The notes below the pieces were generated by a model, which was not told the DNA's origin, searched no databases, and worked only from the letters and a program-made list of their open reading frames with translations. Below are positions 30,576 to 42,399 of a DNA stretch of 64,000 nt, piece after piece. Every line of letters begins with the position of its first letter. Within the stretch, counting starts at the first letter, position 1. The position numbers and the translations under genes are program-made. The DNA is from Megamerina dolium (lineage: Eukaryota > Arthropoda > Insecta > Diptera > Megamerinidae), in assembly GCA_963854835.1 (NCBI GenBank), contig OY978530.1:30782695-30846694 (forward strand). The letters run 5' to 3'.

Positions 30576-30889
30576 AGGTGGTATTATTTTCAATATTATC
30601 CGCTGAAAACGGAACGTACTTTGTTATATATATTTTATGTTATTTTTACGGTCCAATGCATTGGACCGTACCATTGGATTTTCGGGATGTGTTGGCAGTT
30701 ATTGCAATGCTTCTGACTGCTCTCCACACCAAATAAAGCAATTTTGAAAAATGTGGACCTGCACCTTCTTAAACGAGCATGAATTGTAATAATAAAATTC
30801 CATAATCTGCAAGCGTCATTCGTTTCAAAGTGGATTCATGGTTAAATTATAGACCTTCGAACATTCAGCTCATATGAGGTGGACTCCAA

Positions 30890-31470
30890 GTTATTATAGG
30901 ACTGTCTACAGAAAATAAATCAGCTAGGAAAGGACAACAAAATCAGTCTCAGCTGGGTCCCTGAACACATAGGAGTTCAGGGTAAAGCACTAGCTGACGA
31001 ACTCGTCAGAAAAGGAACCGCTATGACAATGATTGGGCCACAACCTTTTGGTGGTACATGAACAGAAGTATGGCAAGGAGAGTTAAAAGAAGATGAACGA
31101 CAGTCACTCTTCTTAAGCCACTCAGGGCTAAGACAATCCAAAATACTTTTGGGCAGCTATGACAGCAAAAGATTTGAATCTTGATTTGTCCTGCCAAGTA
31201 TAGATTAAGAATATTATCAGGTTTTCTGACCGGCCATTGTAGACTCCAGGGACACTTAAGCAAATTAGGTATAGTATCTAGTTCATTGTGCAGATTCTGG
31301 GATGAAGAAATTGAATCGCCAGTTCACATGTTAGGTAGCTGTGGAGCACTGATGCACTTCAGATGTAAACACCTGAAATCATATTTGATACCGGCAAAGA
31401 AATAGCAAAGTTAGATCCAGCCAATATTCTAGCGTTTCTAAGAGTAGTGGAACTGGATGAGATTCTATAG
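30890..31470 (+). pseudogene. Decayed RNase H and C-terminus of a non-LTR ORF2
   Basis: LSWVPEHIGVQGKALADELV (30,949 onward) is the end of an RNase H domain (WVPGHxGIxGNExAD pattern), and the following sequence reads, across stops and frame changes, through a region resembling the C-terminal part (ILSGFLTGHCRLQGHLSKLG, CRFWDEE...SPVHMLGSC, a CCHC-like motif). Many stops. Duplicate at 33,830-34,410. Confidence 0.65.
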
Positions 31471-32045
31471 GCATAGACTATACCAGAAGAGGGTTGTACA
31501 ATAGATTTTTAGTCGCAGTACATTCACACCTCACCAATACATTACAACTTTTGATATTTTCACTTTATTTTTCGGTTGTCTAATGGACGGCCTTGTAAGG
31601 ATATCCGTATTTTCTTATTGTTTTTCACCACATCACTAATACTGGTGTGCCTCGTAAAGATCGCAGTATTCACATATTGCACTTATCACTGTTACATCTC
31701 CCTCACTAATCTACCAGCTTATATACAATTTTTCCATATACAAATCTAAGGAAATACATGTACTTATCGTGTGGAAAGCATTTTTTCAGTGACTGTAGTT
31801 ATGGTACGCCTAAGAATTTCAGTATGCCGACGTAAGTGCTGTTACGTAATGCAGAACTAAAACATCGTATTACGAATTGTATGGGAAACTGCCTTGCCAG
31901 CTTTTTCATACTCAAGTGCAACTCAGTTGCCTCAATGATGTGATATTTCAGAATTATTTGAAATATGTCATGGATTGCGTATTTCACAACTACGAGCAAT
32001 ATTGGTATGCGTAGATATATATTTCCCAATTATGTGAAGTATGTC

Positions 32046-32285
32046 GGGTGCCGTAGCTCAGTGGTTAATGCGTTGGCTTTCTGATCTGTAGGTCAATCCC
32101 CCACTGAAGCATAAAAAATTTAATATCGTAAAGATTTTCTTTCGAACGGTATCCACCTTTCGGCAAGCAATTGCCACTGAAAAATTGATGTCACAAGAGT
32201 TCTGCCCTTCGGATCCAGATTAAAAAAATAGGTCCCTACTAATACTGTCCTAAATTTAAAGAGCAAAAAAGTAATGGAAGAGAAG
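32046..32285 (+). mobile_element. tRNA-derived SINE (inferred)
   Basis: The head GGTGCCGTAGCTCAGTGG resembles the 5' part of a tRNA, with an A box (TAGCTCAGTGG, 32,054) and a degraded B box (GGTCAATCCC, 32,091) about 37 bases apart. The acceptor and anticodon stems do not pair properly, so it is not a working tRNA. The body (TTTCGGCAAGCAATTGCC, CCCTTCGGATCCAG, TAGGTCCCT) and the end AATGGAAGAGAAGC resemble, from memory, the plan of a dipteran SINE; AATGGAAGAGAAGC is also the start of the repeated segment at 30,500, linking the two. Confidence 0.5.
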
Positions 32286-33009
32286 CAAAATGAGTTAGTA
32301 AAATGAGTTATCCATTTTTTGCTTCCTCACACGGAATCCCTATCAACACCTTATCTACCTAACAGATACTTCGAAACAATACTCATATTTGATACTATTT
32401 TGTATGAAAGATGTGTCAACAATCTTTGTAAACGCATTACTAACACCTTCAAATATCCTACTCTTGTCTGTGAAAAGTGTGTCAACAATCTTTGTAGACG
32501 CATGACTAGCATCTTCCACTACTGCTGGCCTAGTTCCGAAACAAATGTTAGTCGCTAATTTTCCCCGATTGAATCGTTGTCCTCTCTCAAGCAAGCTACT
32601 TGTGTTTAGAGCCTCATAGATTAGTTTAACGTACCTTTCTTGCTTAGCATATGGATTCTAAGAATTGGTTTTGTAAGCCCTGTTACAAATGATTTCTTTG
32701 CGGAAGTCTAACTCCTGTAATAGTGATTGGTTTCCATTTCCCCCCTATTAAACCTTGACACATTGTGTTGCGTTGAATTTTCGCTCATATAATCTTCCTG
32801 CAAATACACTTATACTTTACTGTGGTAATTGCTGTGCGAACTGCATTTTGTGTTTGTATGGTTCTGACTGGATTGCACATACACCTAAAGTGTTTTTTAG
32901 AAGTGTACCAAGTGTACAAGTTTAAATCCGCTGTTTTTCGGTAAAAAAAACACAATTTTTTTCATAGAAAGCCAAAACTTAATTTATTCAAAGTATTTGC
33001 CTAACCTAA

Positions 33010-33200
33010 CTGTTCGGCAAGCATTTTTTGCGATTAGGTGTCGTCCTCATCCAAAAGAGCCTGCAAATCATGGTCCTCAACTTTTCTGGGTCTCTGCAAG
33101 TGGTTTCCGATAGCGCACTGTCTCCACAAGCATTCGATGCTACTCAGCAGCAGATTTCTTCAAATTGAAGCAAAAAAGTAGAGCTTCCCGCATATGCTCT
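33010..33200 (-). pseudogene. mariner transposase N-terminal fragment
   Basis: Minus strand reads [13 protein letters not shown], a stop, HRMLVETVRY, and then in another frame DHDLQALLDEDDT, a stop, SQKMLAEQ. This is the N-terminal helix-turn-helix region of mariner transposases (KxxAAExHRMLxEAYG and DEELxALLDEDxxQTQxxLA) with an internal deletion and stops. Duplicate at 35,884-36,079. Confidence 0.7.
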
Positions 33201-33224
33201 TTTTCTGGAACGAAACTAGACATG

Positions 33225-33225
<1 letters not shown>

Positions 33226-33322
<97 letters not shown>

Positions 33323-33379
33323 ATGGAAGAGAAGCTCGGCCAATGAGCCCTTTCGGGCTTTAAGTGCCACATATTTATT

Positions 33380-33422
<43 letters not shown>
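33226..33422. repeat. (AT)n microsatellite split by a SINE 3' segment
   Basis: Alternating AT at 33,226-33,322 and 33,384-33,422; between them a short SINE 3'-end copy (33,323-33,383), with GAGCCCTTTCGGGCTT forming a good hairpin. Confidence 0.9.
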
Positions 33423-33427
<5 letters not shown>

Positions 33428-33829
33428 AAATTTAACACGCACAACAGCAATGGAAGAGAAGCTCGGACAATGAGCCTTTTGGGGCTTTAAGTGCCACATA
33501 TTTATTTATTTTTATAGGTGGTATTATTTTCAATATTATCCGCTGAAAACGGAACGTACTTTGTTATATATATTTTATGTTATTTTTACGGTCCAATGCA
33601 TTGGACCGTACCATTGGATTTTCGGGATGTGTTGGCAGTTATTGCAATGCTTCTGACTGCTCTCCACACCAAATAAAGCAATTTTGAAAAATGTGGACCT
33701 GCACCTTCTTAAACGAGCATGAATTGTAATAATAAAATTCCATAATCTGCAAGCGTCATTCGTTTCAAAGTGGATTCATGGTTAAATTATAGATCTTCGA
33801 ACATTCAGCTCATATGAGGTGGACTCCAA

Positions 33830-34410
33830 GTTATTATAGGACTGTCTACAGAAAATAAATCAGCTAGGAAAGGACAACAAAATCAGTCTCAGCTGGGTCC
33901 CTGAACACATAGGAGTTCAGGGTAAAGCACTAGCTGACGAACTCGTCAGAAAAGGAACCGCTATGACAATGATTGGGCCACAAACTTTTGGTGGTACATG
34001 AACAGAAGTATGGCAAGGAGAGTTAAAAGAAGATGAACGACAGTCACTCTTCTTAAGCCACTCAGGGCTAAGACAATCCAAAATACTTTTGGGCAGCTAT
34101 GACAGCAAAAGATTTGAATCTTGATTTGTCCTGCCAAGTATAGATTAAGAATATTATCAGGTTTTCTGACCGGCCATTGTAGGCTCCAGGGACACTTGAG
34201 CAAATTAGGTATAGTATCTAGTTCATTGTGCAGATTCTGGGATGAAGAAATTGAATCGCCAGTTCACATGTTAGGTAGCTGTGGAGCACTGATGCACTTC
34301 AGATGTAAACACCTGAAATCATATTTGATACCGGCAAAGAAATAGCAAAGTTAGATCCAGCCAATATTCTAGCGTTTCTAAGAGTAGTGGAACTGGATGA
34401 GATTCTATAG
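33830..34410 (+). pseudogene. Decayed RNase H of a non-LTR ORF2, duplicate
   Basis: Copy of 30,890-31,470 with the same stops. Confidence 0.65.
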
Positions 34411-34985
34411 GCATAGACTATACCAGAAGAGGGTTGTACAATAGATTTTTAGTCGCAGTACATTCACACCTCACCAATACATTACAACTTTTGATATTTT
34501 CACTTTATTTTTCGGTTGTCTAATGGACGGCCTTGTAAGGATATCCGTATTTTCTTATTGTTTTTCACCACATCACTAATACTGGTGTGACTCGTAAAGA
34601 TCGCAGTATTCACATATTGCACTTATCACTGTTACATCTCCCTCACTAATCTACCAGCTTATATACAATTTTTCCATATACAAATCTAAGGAAATACATG
34701 TACTTATCGTGTGGAAAGCATTTTTTCAGTGACTGTAGTTATGGTACGCCTAAGAATTTCAGTATGCCGAAGTAAGTGCTGTTACGTAATGCAGAACTAA
34801 AACATCGTATTACGAATTGTATGGGAAACTGCCTTGCCAGCTTTTTCATACTCAAGTGCAACTCAGTTGCCTCAATGATGTGATATTTCAGAATTATTTG
34901 AAATATGTCATGGATTGCGTATTTCACAACTACGAGCAATATTGGTATGCGTAGATATATATTTCCCAATTATGTGAAGTATGTC

Positions 34986-35225
34986 GGGTGCCGTAGCTCA
35001 GTGGTTAATGCGTTGGCTTTCTGATCTGTAGGTCAATCCCCCACTGAAGCATAAAAAATTTAATATCGTAAAGATTTTCTTTCTAACGGTATCCACCTTT
35101 CGGCAAGCAATTGCCACTGAAAAATTGATGTCACAAGAGTTCTGCCCTTCGGAACCAGATTAAAAAAATAGGTCCCTACTAATACTGTCCTAAATTTAAA
35201 GAGCAAAAAAGTAATGGAAGAGAAG
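34986..35225 (+). mobile_element. tRNA-derived SINE, duplicate
   Basis: Copy of 32,046-32,285 with a few substitutions. Confidence 0.5.
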
Positions 35226-35883
35226 TAAAATGAGTTAGTAAAATGAGTTATCAATTTTTTGCTTCCTCACACGGAATCCCTATCAACACCTTATCTACCT
35301 AACAGATACTTCGAAACAATACTCATATTTGATACTATTTTGTATGAAAGATGTATCAACAATCTTTGTAGACGCATGACTAGCATCTTCCACTACTGCT
35401 GGCCTAGTTCCGAAACAAATGTTAGTCGCTAATTTTCCCCGATTGAATCGTTGTCCTCTCTCAAGCAAGCTACTTGTGTTTAGAGCCTCATAGATTAGTT
35501 TAACGTACCTTGCTTGCTTAGCATATGGATTCTAAGAATTGGTTTTGTAAGCCCTGTTACAAATGATTTCTTTGCGGAAGTCTAACTCCTGTAATAGTGA
35601 TTGGTTTCCATTTCCCCCCTATTAAACCTTGACACATTGTGTTGCGTTGAATTTTCGCTCATATAATCTTCCTGCAAATACACTTATACTTTCCTGTGGT
35701 AATTGCTGTGCGAACTGCATTTTGTGTTTGTATGGTTCTGACTGGATTGCACATACACCTAAAGTGTTTTTTAGAAGTGTACCAAGTGTACAAGTTTAAA
35801 TCCGCTGTTTTTCGGTAAAAAAAACACAATTTTTTTCATAGAAAGCCAAAACTTGATTTATTCAAAGTATTTGCCTAACCTAA

Positions 35884-36079
35884 CTGTTCGGCAAGCATTT
35901 TTTGCGATTAGGTGTCGTCCTCATCCAAAAGAGCCTGCAAATCATGGTCCTCAACTTTTCTGGGTCTCTGCAAGTGGTTTCCGATAGCGCACTGTCTCCA
36001 CAAGCATTCGATGCGACTCAGCAGCAGATTTCTTCAAATTGAAGCAAAAAAGTAGAGCTTCCCGCATATGCTCTTTTTC
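35884..36079 (-). pseudogene. mariner transposase N-terminal fragment, duplicate
   Basis: Copy of 33,010-33,200; here the TAG is replaced so that SAAESHRML reads through. Confidence 0.7.
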
Positions 36080-36248
36080 TGGCACGAAACTAGACATGAT
36101 TATACGAGGAAAAATGTATGTTATTTTATGAAATCACTGATGATGTTTACTAATTGATGTAAACAGGTGACGAACTCATAAAAAAAGGATGTCTCTTATG
36201 CTCAACTACACTTCCTCTCTAGATTTCTTACTTTGGCTTGGAAAGCAC

Positions 36249-36674
36249 TTATTGCTCAGTGTCCACGGAGGTCCTGAGTCTCTTCTCTATAAATGTCTCT
36301 AAAATATTCCTCTCCTTTAGTAATTGTTCTAACTCCTGACTTCTGTAGACTTCTAGGTTTTTCGCGTCCAGTTGTTCAGCTTCCAACCCTCGGTTCACAA
36401 ACCTTAATTTAGGGTTTATTATTTGTGCTTCTTCTGCATCCAGATCGTCTTTCACAGCTAGATTCGCTTCACCTTGCGTTTTTAACAGGTCTCTTAATTC
36501 CGATAACGTGGCTTCTAGCTCCTTACCTGGTGCTAGTACTTTTCCGTGTTGTACTTTTGATTTTACGAGTTCGTGTTGCTCGCTAGTGCTACGTCGCTTA
36601 ATTAAATCCGACACGTTTAACGTAAAATATCTTGTCTGAGAAGATAGTTCGCAGTATCTTACCGGCTTTACCAA
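36249..36674 (-). CDS. Unrecognised coiled-coil ORF, 141 aa
   Basis: I do not recognise this protein. It is highly charged, rich in Glu, Leu and Lys, and residues ~30-135 look like a continuous coiled coil (ELEATLSELRDLLKTQGE, SQELEQLLKERNILETF). No signal peptide, membrane segment or zinc motif is seen. It lies just past the 2.9-kb duplication in otherwise AT-rich DNA. It might be part of a retroelement Gag, some of which have coiled coils of this type (compare the right edge of the window), or chance survival of a fragment. Codon content is less AT-rich than its flanks. Confidence 0.35.
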   Translation of the reverse strand: MVKPVRYCELSSQTRYFTLNVSDLIKRRSTSEQHELVKSKVQHGKVLAPGKELEATLSELRDLLKTQGEANLAVKDDLDAEEAQIINPKLRFVNRGLEAEQLDAKNLEVYRSQELEQLLKERNILETFIEKRLRTSVDTEQ

Positions 36675-36868
36675 AAATCTTTAGTCTTCTTTTCGAGAAG
36701 CACAACTTTTATTTAAATAGCTATCTTCCTTACTATCTTACCCTTTTTTATTCTGTACACTCTCAAAGTCAAATCTTATGTACCTATTCAGTTATTCTTC
36801 TCCTTATTTCTCACCTTTTCTTCTCAATTTTCACTTAGTTACATATAATATATAATATTGATTTTGAT

Positions 36869-37010
36869 TTTACACAATTTGTCTTTGTTTTATCAATATA
36901 GCTTTTACACAATTTATCTTTCTTTTATCAATAAAGCTTTTGCACAATTTATCTCTCTCTTATCAATTTAGCTTTTCCACAATTTATCTTCCTTATACCG
37001 ATACAGTCCC
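36869..37010. repeat. 35-bp tandem repeat, about four copies
   Basis: Unit TTTTACACAATTTATCTTTC plus TTTTATCAATAAAGC, repeated four times with drift. Confidence 0.8.
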
Positions 37011-37557
37011 TTTGCACAATATAGTTCAGTATTATTCTACAAAAAAAAAATTTTAAGCATAATCTCTTTATCTCAACTGACTTAACTACTGAAGTTCTTT
37101 TAGTTTATATGGCCTAATTTTACAATTTTACTTGATGGTCGTGAATATAGAAATACTCAAGAAATTGCAATTTTTTCAGTAGGTCAATCCATTGCCATTT
37201 CTTCAGAATGGCGTCGTAATAATTTTAGCTTTGTTTTTATTGTTATTTTTTCATGCTTAAATATTACGCATACGTGGTTGTTGCTTATTTTGTTTGTTTT
37301 GCAACAACCAAGGCAATGAAGCAATATAACCATGACCATGCATTTTTACCAACAAAGTGATACAATTATCATTACGTTATACATAATATAGTCATGATCA
37401 TTCAATCATTATGATGTTATTACAATTTAATATTAATTACATAATATAATGTGCATAATGATTTAATGTAGAATATAATAATAGTTGTTATAACATAACA
37501 CTCGCGATCTTAATTCTAGTCGATACAAAATTGCTCTTATATTCGTTTCCATATTTG
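37011..37557. other. AT-rich DNA, no gene seen
   Basis: No readable protein motif on either strand. Confidence 0.5.
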
Positions 37558-37568
37558 AGCTGAAGTAT
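37558..37568. repeat. Target-site duplication of the Jockey element, left copy
   Basis: AGCTGAAGTAT, repeated exactly at 42,007-42,017. Together they fix the element ends. Confidence 0.85.
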
Positions 37569-37721
37569 TTTTTTTTTTTTTTTTTTACAAGCCTTTTTAT
37601 TGGATCTTTCTAAAATTACTTAGAAACTAACAATAAGTAATCAAATCTTACAAACTAAATAAAATTATGTGATATTCCCAACGTTCCATCACAATTTGTT
37701 GAGTCACGAGGTATAGCAATT

Positions 37722-39323
37722 TCACAGCATATTCAGTGTGTCTTTTCTTTTTAATCGACGATGCCCCGTTTTCAGCAACAATTGCCTAGCAAGGGGATTC
37801 GGATGACTGTGTAATTTTTGAATGTAGCTTCTGCAAGACATTGCAACTTCCTCAGAAATTGTGGGTACATTTAAATCTCGATGGATGTTAACGTTCCTCA
37901 TATACCAAGGCGCGTTTACAATAATTCGCAGACACTTGGATTGTATTCGCTGCAATTTTTCGATATTTGAGGGAGATGCGGTGCCCCAAAACTGAATACC
38001 ATAAGTCCAGATTGGCTTCAGGATTGCTTTATATAATAGCACTTTGTATTCGAGATTCAACTTTGATCTTTTGTGTAACAGCCACCATAACTGATTAATT
38101 TTAAGCTTGATCTGAGTTTTCTTTGCCTCTATGTGATTTTTCCACGTCACCCTTCTGTCGAGGTGAATACCCAAGTACTTTGTTGAGGAACATTGTGGAC
38201 CTGATTGGCCATTAATTTTAAGTGGTGGACATGTATCTGGCCTTAGCGTGAAGGTTACATGTACGCTCTTTGATTCATTGACTTTTATACGCCATTTTGC
38301 TAGCCAGATTTCGAGAGAATCGATATGAGTCTGCAGGAGTTTAGTAGCTTCTATGGGGTTAGAGCGAGTGCACAATATTGCCGTATCATCTGTAAAGGTC
38401 GATATAAATGTATAGTTATTGCTGGGCATATCTGTAGTGTATAAGAGATACAGTAAGGGGCCCAAAACGCTTCCCTGAGGAACGCCAGCGTGAATATCCA
38501 ATGGATTTGTTGTGTAATCCTTGTGATGTACGAGAAATTGTCTTTTCGTGAGGTAGCTACTAAGCAATGAGGAGACATTTGCAGGCAGTAATAGTTTGAG
38601 TTTGTAAATAAGGCCATCGTGCCATACTTTATCGAAAGCTTGAGTGATATCAAGAAAGACAGCTGAGCAATACTTTTTTTCTTCAAAAGTGTTCCTTATC
38701 AGAGTTACAATGCGGTGGACTTGTTCTATTGTGCCGTGCTGTTTTCTAAATCCAAACTGATGTTGAGGAATCAGTTGGTTGAGATTAATAAATGGAGTTA
38801 TATTCATGACAAGTAGCTTTTCGAATACTTTAGAAAGTAGAGGCAGGAGGCTGCTAGGTCTGTACGATGCAACTTTTGTAGGGTCTTTTCCTGGTTTTGC
38901 TATCATAATAATTTTTGAAGTTTTCCAGCATTTGGGATAGTGTTTAATACGAAGGATAGCATTGAAAATGTGCATCAGATGAATTTCTGAAGCCGGTGGT
39001 AGCTCTTTTATCATTTTACCGGTAATTTTATCTGGACCAGGTGATTTTTTTGGGTTTAAATCTTTATAAATTGCTTTGAATATGTCCTTTTTTTTAATTT
39101 TGAGCGTTATTGAGCAAGGTTGAGAAGTTACTATTGGTAATGAGGACTGTGAAGAGGGTGGATTGGGTGTAAACACACTTTTTAGGTGGTTTGCAAAAGC
39201 CAAACCCTTCTCACAGTTGCTTCTAGCCCAATTACCGTCACTCAAACGGATGGGGGAATCAGTGAGAATTGGCCGATTTGAATTTTTTTTCTGATTTCCA
39301 CAAAGAGTAGTCTGACGCTTCAC
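37722..39323 (-). pseudogene. Jockey ORF2 reverse transcriptase domain (533 aa open)
   Basis: RT part of ORF2, with motifs NPKKSPGPDKITGKMIKEL, SYRPSSLLPLLSKVFEKLL, FGFRKQHGTIEQ, FLDITQAFDKVWHDGL, GVPQGSVLGPLLYLLY and the catalytic box FTDD (usual FADD; both Asp kept, near 38,400). The C-terminal region ends HRRLKRKDTLNML. No RNase H follows, as expected for the Jockey clade. The reading frame is lost upstream at ~39,290 by a one-base shift, so RT is cut off from the endonuclease. Confidence 0.9.
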
Positions 39324-39849
39324 CAGGTGTTAATTTCGCTATGTGCTCTTCTAACTCTTTGTTGTTTTTATTTTTTAAGGCTTGCTTTAACTTTCGAGTG
39401 CAGTGCTGTAGCTGTGTTTTCAGATTCGGTGATCTGAATTCTTGCCATTGTCTTCGGAGTCTTCTTTTCTGTCTTACTAGCAATTCAATGGCGGCTGGTG
39501 TGTATGGGCTATAGTTTGATTGCTTGCATACCTTTGTGCAGGTGGCTGAGCTGAGAGCTAATGAGAGCAGCTGGTTGAATTTTTCGAGTGCTGAGTCTAC
39601 ATCGTGTCCATTTCTTAATACAGTACTCAGAGGAAGATGGGAATTTATATATTTCTTGAATTTTAACCAGTCTATTTTCTTTTTAAAGCAACTGCCTTGG
39701 GGGCTTGGTGATTTTATAGATATTACCGTGGGTGAGTGGTCAGATGATAGATCATAATTACACTCTGTGGAGATATTTTCCATCTGCAAGAGGTATTTTC
39801 CTCTTGTCCGTCGGCCAATATGTCGGTTGACCATTTGAAATAACATCAT
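39259..39849 (-). pseudogene. Jockey ORF2 linker between endonuclease and RT
   Basis: Continues the endonuclease (LSSDHSPTVISI, the SDH motif) after a frameshift near 39,790, then a basic linker (LLVRQKRRLRRQWQEFRSPN). Frameshifted again into the RT frame at ~39,290. Confidence 0.8.
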
Positions 39850-40720
39850 TTCCGTGGTTAGTGATGATTGAACATAGTCTTCTGCCTTTTGGAGTTATTA
39901 AGCGGGAGCCCCAATGAGTGTGTTTGGCGTTGAAATCGCCAGCAACCAAGAATTTGCTACTAAGAGTTGAGAAAAATTCTTTATATTGCTGTTCGGTAAT
40001 ACTGTATCTTGGGGGACAGTATATCGCAGATATTACTAGCTTAGAGATGTATTCTTCCAGACATATAGATGTTGCTTGCAAGTAGACGCTACTGAAATCT
40101 TCGAGAACATGATGTTTTATTCTGCTTTTTATCAATATGGCAGTTCCTCCGCGTGCCTTACCATGCGGATGATTTGTGGTGTACAGTTTGTAATATGGTA
40201 TTTGGTAGCAATTTTTGTCAGTGAAATGGGTCTCAGATATCATCATTATGTCGATTTGGCTGGATTCAAGGAATTGAATTAGCTCCAAACGATGCTGGCT
40301 TAAGCCGTTGGCGTTCCAGTGGCATATCTTGAGACAACTCATGGTCTGGATAGCAATGTTTGGAGTACTTGGCTGTTGGGTGGGCAGTGAGTGTTTCTGC
40401 TCATTATTTACATTGCTTTGTTGGTGTGGGTTTTGTTTTAACACGCTAGCGTATGAATTGGTTTGATTCTTGTTTGGGATTGCAGAGAAGAATTGTGTTG
40501 CATCAATATTTTGTCTCTTACTTGAGTTGGCTATCTGAGTTTGCTCAACTGGTTTTAGAGGTTGATTGCTAGCGGAGAAATTTAGTTTTAGGGTTGTATA
40601 TACTGGGCAACCTCTATAATTTGCGGTGTGATTACCTCCACAATTGCTGCATTTTCTCATGCTAGCATCGCCTTTAGATTTTGGGCATATGTTTGATTTA
40701 TGGAGATCTCCACAAATCAC
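39758..40720 (-). pseudogene. In-frame fusion of Jockey ORF1 zinc knuckles with ORF2 endonuclease (320 aa)
   Basis: One open frame holds the last ORF1 zinc knuckles (ICGDLHKSNIC, CSNCGGNHTANYRGC) and, after QQPST, goes straight into the ORF2 start (SCLKICHWNANGL) and APE endonuclease (MMISETHFTDKN, VAGDFNAKHTHWGS). Compared with the ORF1 at 3,509, the last ~40 codons of ORF1, its stop and the intergenic bases are deleted. A chance deletion is the simplest explanation. Confidence 0.85.
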
Positions 40721-41809
40721 ACAAACAGCTGGCAGGGTACAATATGTCTTAGTATGTCCATATTCTTGGCAGTTACTGCACTGAGGAGGTCCAGTTCTCT
40801 TATGGGGTTATTTTGCGATGCAATAAATATCGAATTTTATATATGGGGTGTACTTCACCTTTTTTTTTGTTTTGTTTCAGGCTGAAGCTCAATACGATAT
40901 AACGGTTGAGGTATATTGCTCTTGTTGAGAATGTTGAATCCCTTCTTCCTGAATGGCAAGTTTGATTTCGTTAATGTCAACGTTGGGTTCGACGCCTTTG
41001 AGTACTACGATTAAGCCTTTACTACTTTTTAGCTGATATGTGTAGTAATTCTTTTTTACAGCATCAAATTCCGCAATTACTTTGCGATAATGAGTTTCGC
41101 TGTAGATTTGCACTTTCGTTTCCTCAATTTGGCCTTTGCGAATAGGAACAACGTGGAAATTCTTTGGGCCTATAAGACTTGTAATTCTAGAAATCAACTT
41201 ATCTGAGTTGCGTTCTCTTAAGAAAATGGGTGGGGGTTTGCAATTTTTCTTGGAGATAATATTTTCATCACCTGAAAGCAAAGCGTATCTATTTTCCGAA
41301 CTAATAGGGGCAGTGTTCTGCTTTTGAATTTTTGTTTTGAATTTTGTGGACTTCTTTTTCGCTTTACTACAGTAATGTAGCGATCAATTCCAGTTTGAAC
41401 AGCAACTGGTTCTTTATTAGTCATCGCACTAGTTTCTTTAACTTCTGGGTCATGCACTTCAGTAGAAAGGCCGTTATTTGTTTGCTTTGATGTTGTAGCT
41501 GTTGGTGTTACAGCAGGAGAAGCGCATTGTACACTCCACGGTATAGAGGGAGATAGTATATCACGAGAGAATAAATTATTTTTTTTGTCTGTATTTATTG
41601 TTGTTGCAAATTTTGATGTAGTGTTAGAGTGAGGAATATGTACAGGCAAAAGATTTGCACTGTTACTTTCACTTGTGCAGTGTGTATCAACTGTTTTTTT
41701 TGATAATGCACTTATCGGGGGGGTTTGCGCGTGTGATTGCAAATTATTGTTTACACACACATTAACAGGCGATTGCCGTTGTCGGAGAGGAGAGCGCTGA
41801 ACACTCATA
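40721..41809 (-). pseudogene. Jockey ORF1, N-terminal and middle parts, frameshifted
   Basis: Same protein as 3,509-5,116: the N-terminus starts at the ATG near 41,809 (MSVQRSPLRQRQSPVNVC), and the middle domain reads in a second frame (41,281-40,889). Frame changes occur near 41,350, near 40,925 and near 40,810, where the first zinc knuckle reads out of frame. Confidence 0.85.
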
Positions 41810-42006
41810 TTATAAACAAAATGTTTGCAAACGATATTATTGTTTTGTTTATTTTTTTTTTCTAAAAAAAAAACAAAATCACCGAAATAACTCACTGAGT
41901 TTCTTAGCGTCTTTTCGCAAAATATTAAAAATTTTTATTTTTACCGAAAACAATCACTTTTACGACTCTATCAAACACGTCCACTCTTATTGGTGACTTT
42001 CATGGC

Positions 42007-42017
42007 AGCTGAAGTAT
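42007..42017. repeat. Target-site duplication of the Jockey element, right copy
   Basis: AGCTGAAGTAT; pairs with 37,558-37,568. Confidence 0.85.
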
Positions 42018-42218
42018 GTGCATCAGTTATTGGTAGTTAACGCGATATTTCTCTGGAACTATTTGCAAGAGTTCTGAGGCATTACCTTTTAATACAACAA
42101 TCAAAACAGCAGTCTTGTCGCTATCATCCCACTAATCCTTCGAAGATGTTGTCTCGAACTGAACTTGAAGATGTTGAACGGTGTGGTTCCATCAAATTGA
42201 AGATTGAAGCAAGCAAAT

Positions 42219-42390
42219 CAATTGTGTTTCATCATGACAACGCCAAACCACACACATCTTTGATGATCCGGCAAAAACTGAGAGAGCCTGGATGGGAAAT
42301 TTCGATGCAACCGCCATAAGCCCGGACCTTGCACCTTCAGGTTAAAATTTGTTTCGATCTCTGCAAAACTCTCTTAGTGGTGTAAATTAA
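42219..42390 (+). pseudogene. mariner transposase C-terminal fragment
   Basis: Reads IVFHHDNAKPHTSLMIRQKL, REPGWEISMQPP, a stop, then SPDLAPS and, shifted, CFDLCKTLL-like sequence corresponding to LFRSLQNSL. HDNAxPHT and SPDLAPSDY are the conserved catalytic-core signatures of mariner. A stop replaces Tyr in the PYSPDL block. The N-terminal half is missing. Confidence 0.8.
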
Positions 42391-42399
42391 AATTCCTGC

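Larger units (their letters stand above)
33423..36104. repeat. 2.9-kb tandem duplication, unit 2
   Basis: Second unit with the same content in order: SINE 3' segment (33,423), RNase H relic (33,830), SINE (34,986-35,225), mariner piece (35,884). It lacks ~62 bases near 35,360 that lie between two GTCAACAATCTTTGTA repeats in unit 1 (32,415 and 32,480), as expected from slippage between them. Confidence 0.9.
37569..42006 (-). mobile_element. Jockey-clade element, nearly full length (4.4 kb)
   Basis: Bounded by an exact 11-bp duplication. Running right to left: 5' UTR, ORF1, ORF2, 3' UTR, and poly(A), seen as the T run 37,568-37,586. Same family as 3,286-5,099. Broken by several frameshifts in both ORFs and by a deletion that joins ORF1 to ORF2. 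Confidence 0.85.

Noticed and set aside
32046..32111. Functional tRNA gene
   Set aside because: The A box is good but the B box is degraded and neither acceptor nor anticodon stem pairs; it is duplicated with flanking SINE-like sequence.
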